From RBG-16-64-43 sp964353865 (lineage in GTDB: Bacteria > Chloroflexota > Anaerolineae > Anaerolineales > RBG-16-64-43): a DNA stretch of 64,000 nucleotides. The position numbers and the translations under genes were made by a program. The stretch's first letter is position 1. Every line of letters begins with the position of its first letter. Shown piece by piece: positions 1 to 8,805 of the stretch. The DNA lies in the NCBI GenBank assembly GCA_964353865.1, contig CAYGXJ010000002.1, positions 26,445-90,444 of the forward strand. The letters are read 5' to 3'. A model generated the notes under the pieces. That model searched no databases. It was not told the DNA's origin and saw only the letters and a program-made list of their open reading frames with translations.

Positions 1-350
1 CCGGCATGCGCGAGGCGTTGTCTACAGTCCGCGCGTTGAAGGAGCGCTACACACAGATCGGCCTTGACGACCGCGGCGCGACGTTTAACACAGACCTGCT
101 GGAGGCGTTTGAACTCGGCGCGCTGCTTGACCTGGCGGAGGTCACGACCGCCTCGGCTCTCCAGCGCACCGAAAGCCGCGGCGCGCACTACCGCGACGAT
201 TTTCCCGAACGCGATGACACCCACTGGCTGAAGCACACGCTGGCTTCCTGCAGCGAGGGGGCCAGTGTGCGCCCCACGCGAGGCGAGGTGCGCTTCGAGG
301 CCAAGCCGGTGGTGGTCACGCGCTTCGAGCCCAAGCCGCGTACGTACTGA
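1..350 (+). CDS. sdhA: Succinate dehydrogenase flavoprotein subunit, C-terminal part
   Basis: The reading frame is open from the window edge, so only about the last 115 residues are present. They match the C-terminal domain of the FAD-binding subunit of succinate dehydrogenase/fumarate reductase, with the typical stretch RTESRGAHYRDDFPERDD followed by the W-x-K-H strand. This subunit oxidises succinate to fumarate and passes electrons to the iron-sulfur subunit at the cytoplasmic face of the membrane. sdhB follows after about 24 bases, so they are co-transcribed. The catalytic and FAD-binding parts lie outside the window. Confidence 0.93.
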   Translation, partial: GMREALSTVRALKERYTQIGLDDRGATFNTDLLEAFELGALLDLAEVTTASALQRTESRGAHYRDDFPERDDTHWLKHTLASCSEGASVRPTRGEVRFEAKPVVVTRFEPKPRTY

Positions 351-374
351 TCGGCAGCGGTGGAGAGAGAGCGA

Positions 375-1085
375 ATGGCGAAGGTCACGCTCAAGATCAA
401 GCGCTACAACCCCGAGCGCGAGCCTGCCTCCTGGTGGTCGGAGCACGCCCTGCAGGCCGAGCCGACGGAAAGGGTGCTCGACCTCTTGAACCGGGTCAAA
501 TGGGAGCAGGATGGCACGCTCAGCTTCCGGCGCTCGTGCGGGCACGGCATTTGCGGCAGCGACTCGATTCGCATCGACGGCGCCAACCGGCTGGCCTGCA
601 AGACGCTTGTCTCGGAGCTGGGCTCTACCATCAGCATCGAACCGCTGCTCGGCATGCGCGTGCAGAAGGACCTGATCGTCGACCTGGAACCCTTCTTCGC
701 GGCTTACCGCACGGTAAAGCCGTACTTCATCAGCGATGCCCCGCTGCCGCCGGATGGGCGCGAGCAGCTACAGACGCCGGCTCAGCGCCTGCGCTTCGAC
801 GATACGACCAAGTGCATCCTGTGTGCGTGCTGCACCGCCTCCTGCCCTTCGTTCTGGGCCAGCAACGAATACATCGGGCCGGCCAGCATCGTCCAGGCCC
901 ACCGCTTCATCTTCGACTCGCGTGACGAAGGCGCGGGTGAGCGGCTGCAGGTGGCTGGTGAGACGATGGGTGTGTGGCGCTGCCACACCGCTTTCAACTG
1001 CACTCTGGCCTGCCCGCGCGGGATCAACATCACCCAAGCCATCGGCGAGGTGAAGCGCGCCCTGGCCACCGGGCGAGTCGAGTAG
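375..1085 (+). CDS. sdhB: Succinate dehydrogenase iron-sulfur subunit
   Basis: This 236-residue protein carries electrons from SdhA to quinone through three Fe-S clusters. The [2Fe-2S] ligands are visible in SCGHGICGSD...LAC; the third ligand is Asp, as in E. coli SdhB. The [4Fe-4S] motif is CILCACCTASCP and the [3Fe-4S] region is CHTAFNCTLACPRG. The ATG at 375 is chosen over the in-frame GTG at 360 because GGAGAGAGA lies just in front of it and the protein then begins MAKVTLKIKRYNP, a normal SdhB start. No membrane-anchor gene (sdhC/D) follows, so it is presumably upstream of the window. Confidence 0.95.
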   Translation: MAKVTLKIKRYNPEREPASWWSEHALQAEPTERVLDLLNRVKWEQDGTLSFRRSCGHGICGSDSIRIDGANRLACKTLVSELGSTISIEPLLGMRVQKDLIVDLEPFFAAYRTVKPYFISDAPLPPDGREQLQTPAQRLRFDDTTKCILCACCTASCPSFWASNEYIGPASIVQAHRFIFDSRDEGAGERLQVAGETMGVWRCHTAFNCTLACPRGINITQAIGEVKRALATGRVE

Positions 1086-1136
1086 AAACGCTACGCGTCC
1101 TCACACAAGGGCGCGCCATGTTCCGGGAGGATAGAA

Positions 1137-2135
1137 ATGTCGGTGCTCTCGAACTGGGGCGAGATCCTGCGCACGGCCAACCTTTCGCCCGACAAACATA
1201 TGGACACCGTCTCGCGCTGGCTGATCATTACCCGCGCCGCGGTATTCACGATGACCCTGACCTCTGGGTTGATCGGCGGCTTGTTGGCGGCCGCCTATGC
1301 TCCGGCCGTACGCTGGGACCTGCTGCTTCTGGCGGTGGCCGGACTGGTGCTGGCGCACGCCGCCAACAACATGATCAACGACTACTTCGATCTGGAGGGC
1401 GGCGTCGACACGAGCGAGTATGCGCGCGCGCTGTATGCCCCGCACCCGATTCTCAGCGGGTTGATCTCCAAGGCTGGGCTGCGCCGCGCCATCTTCCTGG
1501 TCAATGCGGTGGACGCTGCTCTGATGGTGTACCTGATCTGGATGCGCGGCTGGCTGGTGCTGCTGTTTGCCCTGGCCGGGTTGTTCATCAGCGTGTTCTA
1601 CGTCGCCCCGCCGATTCGCCTCAAGCACATCGGCCTGGGCGAGTTGGGCGTGCTCCTGGTGTGGGGGCCGCTGATGATCGGCGGCGTGTATTTCGTCGCG
1701 GCGGGCGAGGTGCCTTCGTGGGTGTGGGGCGCGGCGTTGCCTTTTGCACTGCTCACGACCACCGTGCTGATCGGCAAGCACGTCGACAAGCTCGATCAGG
1801 ACAAAGCGCGCGGCATCCGCACGCTGCCGGTGCTGCTCGGGGGCGAGGTCTCGCGCGGGTTGAACGTGGCGCTGATGGTCTTGTTCTATGCGCTGGTGGT
1901 GGGGCTGGTGCTCCTGCGCTGGGCCAGCCCGTGGATCCTGCTCGCGTTCCTCGCACTGGGGCGGCTGGTGCGGGTCATGCGCATCTACCGCGAGCCCAAG
2001 CCCGCGCAGCCGCCGCCGAATTACCCGGTTTGGCCATTGTGGTACGTCTCGGCGGCCTTCTGGCATAACAAGCTGGCCGGAGCCCTGTTCGTGCTGGGGC
2101 TAGTTGCGCAGCTCATCCTGCCGGCGAAGTTCTAA
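1137..2135 (+). CDS. UbiA-family prenyltransferase
   Basis: This 332-residue integral membrane protein has about eight or nine hydrophobic segments. UbiA enzymes join an isoprenoid diphosphate to an aromatic acceptor. The first Asp-rich motif is N-x3-D at NNMINDYFDLEGGVD (about residues 79-93) and the second is DKLDQDKARG (about 217-226). A GGGAGGAT Shine-Dalgarno sequence precedes the ATG by five to eight bases. Its position 50 bases after sdhB suggests a role in making respiratory quinone, possibly MenA-like (1,4-dihydroxy-2-naphthoate prenylation). The exact substrate cannot be read from sequence, so no symbol is given. Confidence 0.85.
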   Translation: MSVLSNWGEILRTANLSPDKHMDTVSRWLIITRAAVFTMTLTSGLIGGLLAAAYAPAVRWDLLLLAVAGLVLAHAANNMINDYFDLEGGVDTSEYARALYAPHPILSGLISKAGLRRAIFLVNAVDAALMVYLIWMRGWLVLLFALAGLFISVFYVAPPIRLKHIGLGELGVLLVWGPLMIGGVYFVAAGEVPSWVWGAALPFALLTTTVLIGKHVDKLDQDKARGIRTLPVLLGGEVSRGLNVALMVLFYALVVGLVLLRWASPWILLAFLALGRLVRVMRIYREPKPAQPPPNYPVWPLWYVSAAFWHNKLAGALFVLGLVAQLILPAKF

Positions 2136-2171
2136 CGACGGCCGGGAGCCGTGGAGTGTGTGAGCGCGATT

Positions 2172-2200
2172 GGGGCTGTCCCAAAAGGGGCAGTCCCTTT
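2172..2200. terminator. Hairpin terminator between convergent ubiA-like and enoyl-CoA hydratase genes
   Basis: GGGGCTGTCCC and GGGGCAGTCCC pair as an 11-bp stem with two G-U wobbles around an AAAA loop, followed by TTT. It sits 37 bases after the prenyltransferase stop. The same hairpin type recurs at 24051, 34128 and 54624. Confidence 0.6.
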
Positions 2201-2301
2201 GTGTTCTGGAAAGAAGGTGCGCACGTCATCGGATTCGATGCCGGCATATAGCGTGCGGATTGCTTGAGGCGGCCGCGAACGTTCGTCCGTGCGCGGGACT
2301 C

Positions 2302-2351
2302 GATGCGCATGCCGTATGCCTCCGGGGATGCGTAAGGCATGCTATGCCCTC
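2302..2351 (+). repeat. ~50-bp dispersed repeat, copy A
   Basis: One of five intergenic copies in the window (also 13892-13941, 17157-17206 reversed, about 34309-34358 and 53939-53987). It has a GATGCGCATGCC left part, a 16-base spacer, and a right part ending GGCATGCTATGCCCTC, in which GGCAT-GCT-ATGCC is an inverted repeat. It ends 20 bases from the enoyl-CoA hydratase stop. Confidence 0.7.
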
Positions 2352-2371
2352 TTCCAGATCGGTTCGGAGAG

Positions 2372-3157
2372 CTACTCGCCTTTGAAGTCGGGTGTCCGCT
2401 TCTCGAGAAAAGCGCTCACGCCCTCGAGATGATCGCGGGTGAGGGAGGCTTGCTGCTGCAGCTCGCCTTCCACCTCGAGCGCCGAGGCGAACGAGGCGTG
2501 CTGCGCCGCGAGAAAGGCGCGCTTGGTGAGGGCCAGCGCGCGGGTCGGGCCGTGGGCCAGGCGATGGGCGACCTCCAAGAGGCCGAAGGGGAACTCGGCT
2601 TCAGTGAAGATGCGCGAGACGAGACCCATGCGGTACGCCTGAGCGGCGTCCAGCGGTTCATCGAGCATGGCCATGGCGAGCGCGGGCGCAAAGCCCATCA
2701 GGCGCGGCAGCCAGTAGGCCACCCCGCTGTCGGGCGCGAGGCCCAGGCGGGTGAAACCGTAGCGGAACTGGGCCGAGTCCGTCGCCACGCGCACGTCGCA
2801 TGCCAACGCAAGACCTAGGCCTGCGCCGACCGCCGGGCCGTTGATACCCGCCACAATCGGTTTGGGCGTCGCCTGCATTTTGAGCACCAGAGGGTTGTAG
2901 GTCTCTTCGAGATGTTCGCGGTATGAGACCTTGCCGGCGGAGCTTTTAAAATCGCCCATGTCCTGGCCGGCGCAGAAGAATCGTCCGCTGCCGGTGATGA
3001 CAACCACGCGCACGGCGGGGTCGGCGCCGGCGGACTCCAAAGCCGCCAATGTCTCGAGGGCCATCTCGCGGTTGAGCGGGTTGGCGCGCGGGCGGTTGAA
3101 GGTGAGGGTGAAGATGCCCTCATGGAACTCGGTGAGCAGCGTGTTGTACGAGGACAT
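2372..3157 (-). CDS. Enoyl-CoA hydratase/isomerase family protein (PaaG-like)
   Basis: This 261-residue crotonase-fold protein acts on acyl-CoA thioesters. The oxyanion-hole segments are FFCAGQDMGDF (about residue 63) and GPAVGAGLGLALACDVRVA (about 110). LGLAPDSGVAYWLPRLMG carries Asp where hydratases often have Glu, which is typical of PaaG/PaaB-type 2-(1,2-epoxyphenyl)acetyl-CoA isomerases, so isomerase activity is possible. The open frame runs about 140 codons further upstream, but that extension is low-complexity Arg/Pro/Ser sequence overlapping the neighbour. The ATG at 3157 has GGAGG four bases before it and gives a family-length protein. Confidence 0.88.
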   Translation of the reverse strand: MSSYNTLLTEFHEGIFTLTFNRPRANPLNREMALETLAALESAGADPAVRVVVITGSGRFFCAGQDMGDFKSSAGKVSYREHLEETYNPLVLKMQATPKPIVAGINGPAVGAGLGLALACDVRVATDSAQFRYGFTRLGLAPDSGVAYWLPRLMGFAPALAMAMLDEPLDAAQAYRMGLVSRIFTEAEFPFGLLEVAHRLAHGPTRALALTKRAFLAAQHASFASALEVEGELQQQASLTRDHLEGVSAFLEKRTPDFKGE

Positions 3158-3236
3158 GCGGCCTCCGCGCCGGGCATCGGGCCCTGCCCGGCCGTGCACA
3201 ACAAGAAGGCGAACGCCGTCGCTCGCCATGCAGAAA

Positions 3237-3641
3237 CTAGGGTGTCGCGCTGGGAGGGTTTGGCCCCTCGGCCTCCGAAGGATCCTCGCCCCAATCCACC
3301 TCGGCCTCCACCTCCAGGGGCAGGCGCACCCACAACATGAGCATCTGGCCCTCGGCCACTTCGGCCGAGCGCGCGGCCACGATGGGTGCATGCTCGATGC
3401 GTCCGTCATCGCTGCGGTACTCAAGCTGCATCGGCCGCTGGCCCTTCCACGCGCGATAGCAGCGCTCGACGAGGGCCGGCCCGTTGAAGGTGCGCAGCCG
3501 GGTGAGCGCTGTGCGTGAGGGCTGTGCTGCCTCAGCCAGGCTCTGGACCCAATCGTCCGCGCGCTCCTCAAAGGTCGGCGGCGGGCCTTCGATGATGGTG
3601 ATCTTCTCGGCTTCGGATGCGCCCGAGGGTTCGCTCTTCAT
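3237..3641 (-). CDS. Conserved hypothetical protein, 134 aa
   Basis: I do not recognise a named family. The protein is acidic at both ends with a compact centre (residues about 20-105), including a Trp at WVQSL, an Arg/Lys-rich segment, and a beta-rich stretch APIVAARSAEVAEGQMLMLWVRLPLEVEAEV. The Pro/Ser/Glu-rich C-terminus looks disordered. It has no signal peptide or membrane segment. It lies 80 bases upstream of the enoyl-CoA hydratase start on the same strand and could share its transcript. TAAGAT lies nine bases before the ATG, so the message may have a very short leader. Confidence 0.6.
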   Translation of the reverse strand: MKSEPSGASEAEKITIIEGPPPTFEERADDWVQSLAEAAQPSRTALTRLRTFNGPALVERCYRAWKGQRPMQLEYRSDDGRIEHAPIVAARSAEVAEGQMLMLWVRLPLEVEAEVDWGEDPSEAEGPNPPSATP

Positions 3642-3750
3642 GATGAGAGAATCTTACCACAGCGCTTGAGGGGAGGAGCACTTGGCACTCAGCCATCGGC
3701 CGTCGGCAATCATGCGAATTGTGGGTGGTGTGGATCGCAACAGTCACGAA

Positions 3751-4000
3751 CGTCGTCCACGCGAAGGCGGGGACGCAGGATGAACATTGGGCCTGTCAAG
3801 ATATCGTGAACGCAGGGAACCAAACTGCGGGGCGAAGAGGCGATTCTGCATTCATCCCATCGGTGGAGCACCTGGATTCCCGCTACGAACGCGCGGGAAT
3901 GACGACCAAGACAATGCTAGCCTTGGCGCGCCCACGCGCTGCGGTCAACGCGAGCGAGTGGGGTTCGAGGATTCCCGCTACGACCACGCGGGAATGAGGA
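3751..4000 (+). repeat. Composite ~250-bp repeat, copy 1
   Basis: The left end is CGTCGTCCACGCGAAGGCGG, itself an inverted repeat. A ~90-bp core follows, then a right end GATTCCCGCTACGAACGCGC closing with GGGAATGACGA at 3905. A second right end, GATTCCCGCTACGACCACGC, closes at 4000. The same order is seen at 4065-4313 and reversed at 12115-12358. Confidence 0.75.
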
Positions 4001-4064
4001 GCACCAAGGCAGACGGCGCACTTGGTGTACTCGAATTGGTGAGGCTGTTTGGCGCATCAGGCAT

Positions 4065-4313
4065 GATCGTCGTCCCCGCGAAGGCGGGGACCCAGGACGA
4101 AGATGTGGTATGTTGCTCACCGAGGAACGAAGGAAACCGAATGGCCACGCGCATGGTCGATCCGGCATTCTCCAATCGCAGGATCACCTGGAGTCCAGCC
4201 GGGAACTCGCGCGAATGACGATCGAGGCCTGCGAAGAATCTCGCGGCTACACGGATCTGGCAACATGGGTGAAGCCCCCCTGGATTCCGGTTACGAACAG
4301 GCGAGAATGAAGA
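4065..4313 (+). repeat. Composite ~250-bp repeat, copy 2
   Basis: The left end GATCGTCGTCCCCGCGAAGG is at 4065. The core contains GAACGAAGGAAACCGAATGG, shared with the reversed copy at 12115-12358. The first right end closes at 4221 and the second at about 4313. The outermost end overlaps the last codon of the dehydrogenase gene at 4315 to within one base. Confidence 0.75.
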
Positions 4314-4314
4314 G

Positions 4315-5514
4315 CTACAAATCGAATACCACTTTGATCGCATATGTGCGGCGCTTGTCAGTCGCGGTGCGAATGGCCTGGCGGTACTCCGCCAGCGGGA
4401 AGCGATGGGTGATCAGGTCCTCAATGCGCATGTGCCCACTGCGCTGGAACTGGATGGCCCACTCGAAATCGTGCTGGCGCTTGCCCTGCCACCCGCTGGT
4501 GGCATGCGTTTTGGAGCCGATCAGATCCACCTCCTGATACCAGATCGGGTTGAGGTCCACCCGCAACACCGAGAGGTCGATGCCCACCAACACCACCGTG
4601 CCGCGCGCGCGCGTCCAGCGCAATGCATCGGTGATCGAGGCGGCGCTGCCCACGCAGTCGTAGACCACGTCGAATCCGCCCATCAGCATGCCACGGTTGA
4701 GCGGCGCGGTGTAGGCGCGCCCACCGGTAAGGCGCGCCATCTGGGCATACACCTCGCCGCCGGTCACCACCTCGTCGGCGCCCGAGTGGCGCGCGGCCTG
4801 GGCTTGGTGCGGATGGCGCGCGAGAGCGGTGAGCCGGGCGCGCGGGCGGAAGGCACGCACGGCTTGCATCGTGAACAGGCCGATGATGCCGGCGCCCAGG
4901 ACGAGCACCTGCTCCTGCGCGCCCGGCGGGCGGCGCAGCACGCCGTGGATGGCCACCGACATTGGCTCAATCATCGCCGCCTGATCGTCGCTGAGGTCCT
5001 CGGGCACCGGGTAAACGTTGCTGACATGCGCGGTGTATCCGTCGCTCCACCCGCCCCCGATGCCGACCGTGCCTGCGGCTTTCTCGCACACGTTGGAGAG
5101 CCCGGCCTGACAGAATCGACACCACAGGTCGAGCCCTAGCTCGCGGCAGGTGGCGCCGGTCTCGCGATGCTCCATGATCACGCGTTGCCCGGCGCGAAGC
5201 TTCTTCACTTGCGGCCCCACCTCCTCCACCTCGCTCACTACCTCATGACCGAGATAGAAGCGCGAGTTGCCCGGCAGCGCGGCCGGTCCGATGGCCGGGT
5301 CCGCATGCACGTGAAATAGCGAAAGGTCGGTTGCGCAAATGCCGCACACGCGGTTGCGCACGCGCACGCCGTTCGGCCCCGGGAGCGGTGGTTCGGAGAG
5401 ATCGGCCATGCGCGCCGGCGAGAGCGGGCTGAATACAACACCCGGCCACATCGGGCGCAACGCCTTGACCGCGAGCACCTTGGGGATATTCTTGTCGAAG
5501 TAGATCGTGCGCAT
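4315..5514 (-). CDS. Zinc-dependent medium-chain alcohol dehydrogenase
   Basis: This 399-residue MDR-superfamily NAD(P)-dependent dehydrogenase has catalytic zinc ligands in VCGICATDLSLF and YLGHEVVSEVEEVG (GHE motif). A Cys-rich structural zinc loop is seen in TCRELGLDLWCRFCQAGLSN and the following VC. The Rossmann motif is VLVLGAGIIG (about residue 215). The loop spacing (one Cys far from the CxxC) is less regular than usual, so the structural zinc site may be modified. GAGGAGGGA lies a few bases before the ATG. It resembles sorbitol/threonine-dehydrogenase-like members, but the substrate is unknown. The AAC(3)-like gene is 110 bases upstream on the same strand. Confidence 0.85.
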   Translation of the reverse strand: MRTIYFDKNIPKVLAVKALRPMWPGVVFSPLSPARMADLSEPPLPGPNGVRVRNRVCGICATDLSLFHVHADPAIGPAALPGNSRFYLGHEVVSEVEEVGPQVKKLRAGQRVIMEHRETGATCRELGLDLWCRFCQAGLSNVCEKAAGTVGIGGGWSDGYTAHVSNVYPVPEDLSDDQAAMIEPMSVAIHGVLRRPPGAQEQVLVLGAGIIGLFTMQAVRAFRPRARLTALARHPHQAQAARHSGADEVVTGGEVYAQMARLTGGRAYTAPLNRGMLMGGFDVVYDCVGSAASITDALRWTRARGTVVLVGIDLSVLRVDLNPIWYQEVDLIGSKTHATSGWQGKRQHDFEWAIQFQRSGHMRIEDLITHRFPLAEYRQAIRTATDKRRTYAIKVVFDL

Positions 5515-5624
5515 GGCGGTCCCTCCTCGAGACGATCCCGATCAGGGGTTGCTGTGTGCCACCACAGGGCAAGACCGGCGCGCGGTGAGTGCGAAGCGGT
5601 ATTGGGCGGCGGGGACGAGGGCGG

Positions 5625-6425
5625 CTACGAATGGGTGCTGCGCACGGCGTGGCACAAGGCGCATGTCGGATCATCGCACAAAAGCGCGGCGGGATCCTGG
5701 CGCATCCATGCCGCCGCGGTGTGAAGCAGATCACGCAAGGGGATGGCTTGCAGATGGGCCGAGCCCAGCCAGGCCTCGCGTGCGATGCCGCGCAAGCGCG
5801 GGGCGATGGCCGCAAACCCGCGCGAACATCCGGGGAAGGCCGGGCACTCGACCACGCCCTCGGCGGTGAGGGCCCAGCGCACGAACTGCTTGCGCCCGGC
5901 GCGCTGCGCCGCCAGGTGCAGCGCCACATTGGCCGTATGGTCGGCACCCAGCAGCACTGCCTCGCCGCCGCGCACGGCCAGCTCGGCGATCGGACCCCAC
6001 GGATCGGTCAGCGACTGCTTGACAAGCAGCTCGTCGGCTTCGACGCCGACAAACGACAGAATCGGGTGGTTGGAGCGGTGCGCGCCGTTCACGCGGCGCA
6101 GTGCATCGGGCAGCGGGCCGAGCGAGGGATGGGCCGGCAGGTCGGCGCGGAAGAACTCGGCTTCGGCATTGGCCTCGGAGGTACTGCGGTAGGCCATGCC
6201 GTTGCCCTCCGGCCCGAAGGGTGGCGTGACCATCGTCTGCAAGGTAAAGGCGGGTGCCAGCACGGCTGCGCTCGAGGCCAGAAGCGCCCCGGCGAGCGAG
6301 GAGATATCGCCGCGCACCTCATCCAGCCACTCGGGCGCGCCTACGGCCAGCACCGGCACGCCCGGCTCGAGGCCGAGGTCGCGCAAGGCATGCACCGCGT
6401 CGCGATAGCCCAGGCTGGGCGCCAT
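5625..6425 (-). CDS. AAC(3)-family N-acetyltransferase-like protein
   Basis: This 266-residue protein belongs to the aminoglycoside 3-N-acetyltransferase fold (Antibiotic_NAT), which uses acetyl-CoA. Typical segments are LPDALRRVNGAHRSNHPILS (about residue 108) and AVLLGADHTANVALHLAAQ (about 160), with the conserved His. The C-terminus has CDDPTCALCHA, a small Cys cluster found in many environmental members of uncertain substrate. Its ATG directly abuts the stop of the frameshifted FAD oxidase, so the two form one operon. Housekeeping context argues against a dedicated resistance gene, and the substrate could be another amine. Confidence 0.8.
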   Translation of the reverse strand: MAPSLGYRDAVHALRDLGLEPGVPVLAVGAPEWLDEVRGDISSLAGALLASSAAVLAPAFTLQTMVTPPFGPEGNGMAYRSTSEANAEAEFFRADLPAHPSLGPLPDALRRVNGAHRSNHPILSFVGVEADELLVKQSLTDPWGPIAELAVRGGEAVLLGADHTANVALHLAAQRAGRKQFVRWALTAEGVVECPAFPGCSRGFAAIAPRLRGIAREAWLGSAHLQAIPLRDLLHTAAAWMRQDPAALLCDDPTCALCHAVRSTHS

Positions 6426-7789
6426 TCACGCTCCGTCGGGCACGGGCATGCCGCGGTCGTAGACCGCGTCTTCGGCATGCATGTATCCGAGAATGCCGAG
6501 GCTGGCCAAGAGGCGCAACGGTTCGGGCGGCCAGGGGATGACGCGCCGGTTGACGAAAAACGCTTGTGTGCGCTCGCTTTTCTTTTCAAGCAGCAGGTCG
6601 GCCAGTGTCCAGCCGTTGAGGTGGGTGAGGGAGACGCCATGCCCCATGGCGCCCAGGCTGTAGGCAACGCGCTCGTCACCCAGGAAGCCCAAAGCGGGGA
6701 TCATCTGCAACGGCACCGAGACCGGCCCGCCCCAGCGGTGGGTGAAGCGAATGTCGCGCAAGACGGGGAACAACTGACGCACATCGGCCTCGAGCTTGGC
6801 GAAGGTATCCGGGTTCTCGTCACGATCCATATCGCCGCCGACGGCCAGGCTCACATCGCGCCCGCCCATCAGCAGGCGATTATCCCGGGTGAGGCGGTAG
6901 TAGTGTACCAAATTGCGTGCGTCTTCTCCCCCTGGCGAGTGCGCCAGCCAATCTCAGCGAGATGCTCGGGGCGCAGCGGCTCAGTGAGCATGATGTGGGT
7001 GAACGCGGGAACCTGCTTGCGGCGCAGCATGGGAATGAGATGCGAGTACGCATTGGTGGCCAGGGCGAGCTTGCCGGCCGTGACCTTGCCCTGCGGGGTG
7101 TGAATGAACAGCCCGCCCGCGCGGCGTTCGATGGCGGTGCCCGGCGTGTGCTCGAACACCTGCACGCCCCTCGAGAGGATGAGACGCTTGAGTTCCCAGG
7201 CCAGCTTGGCCGGGTTCACCAGGCCGCAGCGCGGCTCACGCCATGCCCCGAGGTACAGTGGGCTGTTCACCTCACGGCGCGTCGCCTCCGCATCGATCCA
7301 CTCGATGCCCTCCAACCCGAGGCGCTGCGCAAGCTCCACTTCATCGCGGATACGCTTGGCGTAAAGTGGCGCGGTGGCGACGCGCAAGAAGCCCGGGCGT
7401 TCATAGTCGCATTCCAACTTGTGTTCGCGCACCAGGCTCTCCACCAGTTCCACCGCCTGCTCCATGTAATGGTGTGCCTGGCGCGCCTTCTCCTTGCCGA
7501 ACAAAGAAGCCGTCACCGAAAGGGTCAGCCCGAAGAGGGTCATGGAGAAGCCTCCGTTGCGGCCGGAGGCACCGAAACCGATCACCTCGCTCTCAAGCAG
7601 GGCCACCCTCAGCGAGGGTTCGGCCTGCTTGAGGAAGTAGGCCGTCGCTAGGCCCGTGTAGCCGCCGCCTAGCACAGCCACATCAACGGTCAGGTCGCCC
7701 GCGAGCGGCGGGTTGGGTGTGTAAGGAGTGCTGGAAAGCCAGAAGGACTTGTCGGCAAAAGAGGTCGGGGCCGGTTGTGAGATGGGCAT
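6426..7789 (-). pseudogene. FAD-dependent amine/amino-acid oxidase (DadA/PuuB-like), frameshifted
   Basis: Two overlapping frames together make one ~454-residue oxidase. The N-terminal part begins MPISQPAPTSF (ATG at 7789, GGAGGGA seven bases before) and has the dinucleotide-binding DVAVLGGGYTGLATAYFL and the GASGRNGGFS motif of gamma-glutamylputrescine-oxidase-like enzymes. The C-terminal part continues with EDARNLVHYYRLTRDNRLLM and ends PVPDGA. The frames switch at 6928-6932, where a run of five C on + (GGGGG in the gene) must be six for GGEDARNLVHYY to read through. This is either a recent single-base deletion or a homopolymer sequencing error. All other family features look intact. Confidence 0.85.
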
Positions 7790-7961
7790 GTGTCCCTCCA
7801 AGGTGGACACGCCAGGCGCGTCGGCGCCTGAGCCGCGGCAGAGGGCGAGGGCCATGGTTTACTGGGGTGGAGGTGTGCCCCCCTTTGGAGAGGAGCGCGC
7901 GGTTGGTACCCGCGCCGCGCGCGTGGGCCGGGACGAGAGCTGGGCCGGTCGAGATCGCCCG

Positions 7962-8804
7962 CTACTCGTCCGCGATCTCACTGCGCTTCTTGCCCTTGCC
8001 GAGTTGGACCGATCGCTGGAAGGCGGCCCACACCGCGCGCGAGAGCGCGGTGCGCACGCCGGCCTTCTCCAAATAGTAGATCGCCTCGGCCGAGGTGCCG
8101 CCCGGCGAGGTGACCTGGTTGCGCAGCCGTGCCAAATGCTGAGGCGTATGCAGCGCGTACTCGACTGAGCCTTTGACCGTTTGCAGCACGAGTTTCTCCG
8201 CCAGGTAGCGCGGGAAGCCAAGATGGACGCCGGCGTCGACCAGCCCTTCCATCAGGAGGAAGACGTAGGCCGGGCCGGTGCCCGAGAGCGCCGTGGCCAT
8301 ATCTAGGTAATCCTCATCCTCGACGAAGACTTCCTCGCCCAGGGCGCCCAACACGGCGCGTGCCTGCTCGCGCTGGGCCTCGCTCACGGCGGCCGAAGCG
8401 GTCCACACCGTCATGCCTTGCCCGATCTGGGCCGGCGTGTTGGGCATCGAGCGCACCAGGCTGGTGTGTTTGAGGCCCTGGGCCAGGGCCGCCAGGCGCG
8501 TGCCGGCGACGATCGAGAGCACCAACGCCTTCTCGGGGATGCGTCCGGCGAGTTGGGTCAGCACGCCCGGAAGCACCTGCGGCTTGACCGAGATCACAAC
8601 CAGGTCCGCGCCCTGCAGTGCCGCCAGGTTGTCGCTCGTGATCTGCACCCCGTAGGTCGAGGCCAATTCGGCGCCCCGCTCGGCGCGCGGGCCGCAGGCG
8701 ATCACCGCACCCGGCGCGACCAGACGCTGGGCAAGCATGCCTTTGATCATCGCCTCGGCCATCGTGCCCGAGCCGATGAAGCACACCCGGCTGAAGTTCA
8801 GCAT
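7962..8804 (-). CDS. proC: Pyrroline-5-carboxylate reductase
   Basis: This 280-residue enzyme makes the last step of proline synthesis, reducing pyrroline-5-carboxylate with NAD(P)H. The Rossmann motif is FIGSGTMAEAMIKG at the N-terminus, and the C-terminal signature is VTSPGGTSAEAIYYLEKAGV. ALSGTGPAYVFLLMEGLVDAG (shown in two parts: ALSGTGPAYV, FLLMEGLVDAG) is the conserved dimer/substrate helix. The start lies 2 bases from the surE stop, so the two are translationally linked. Length and motifs are normal for the family. Confidence 0.96.
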   Translation of the reverse strand: MLNFSRVCFIGSGTMAEAMIKGMLAQRLVAPGAVIACGPRAERGAELASTYGVQITSDNLAALQGADLVVISVKPQVLPGVLTQLAGRIPEKALVLSIVAGTRLAALAQGLKHTSLVRSMPNTPAQIGQGMTVWTASAAVSEAQREQARAVLGALGEEVFVEDEDYLDMATALSGTGPAYVFLLMEGLVDAGVHLGFPRYLAEKLVLQTVKGSVEYALHTPQHLARLRNQVTSPGGTSAEAIYYLEKAGVRTALSRAVWAAFQRSVQLGKGKKRSEIADE

Positions 8805-8805
8805 C

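Larger units (their letters stand above)
3642..4314. other. 673-base non-coding region filled by repeat elements
   Basis: There is no credible gene here. The short open frames encode the VVPAKAGTQDE / RHSR-type peptides that arise when dispersed GC-rich repeats are translated. The region holds two tandem copies of the composite repeat listed separately, offset by 314 bases, and the spacer before each copy is partly alike. Confidence 0.75.

Noticed and set aside
3158..3571. N-terminal extension of the enoyl-CoA hydratase frame
   Set aside because: It overlaps the 134-residue gene in another frame, is low complexity, and the internal ATG has GGAGG and a normal family start.
5625..6425. Acquired aminoglycoside-resistance gene
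   Set aside because: The fold is AAC(3)-like, but the gene is in a metabolic operon with the same base composition as its neighbours and no mobile context, so resistance is not claimed.
6868..6935. Programmed ribosomal frameshift in the FAD oxidase
   Set aside because: No slippery heptamer with downstream pseudoknot was evident. The same G-run defect occurs in another gene, so a homopolymer error fits better.
5589..7103. 504-codon plus-strand frame opposite the AAC(3) and FAD-oxidase genes
   Set aside because: It is antisense to genes with clear family motifs, has low-complexity composition and no domain. Long antisense frames are expected in GC-rich coding DNA.
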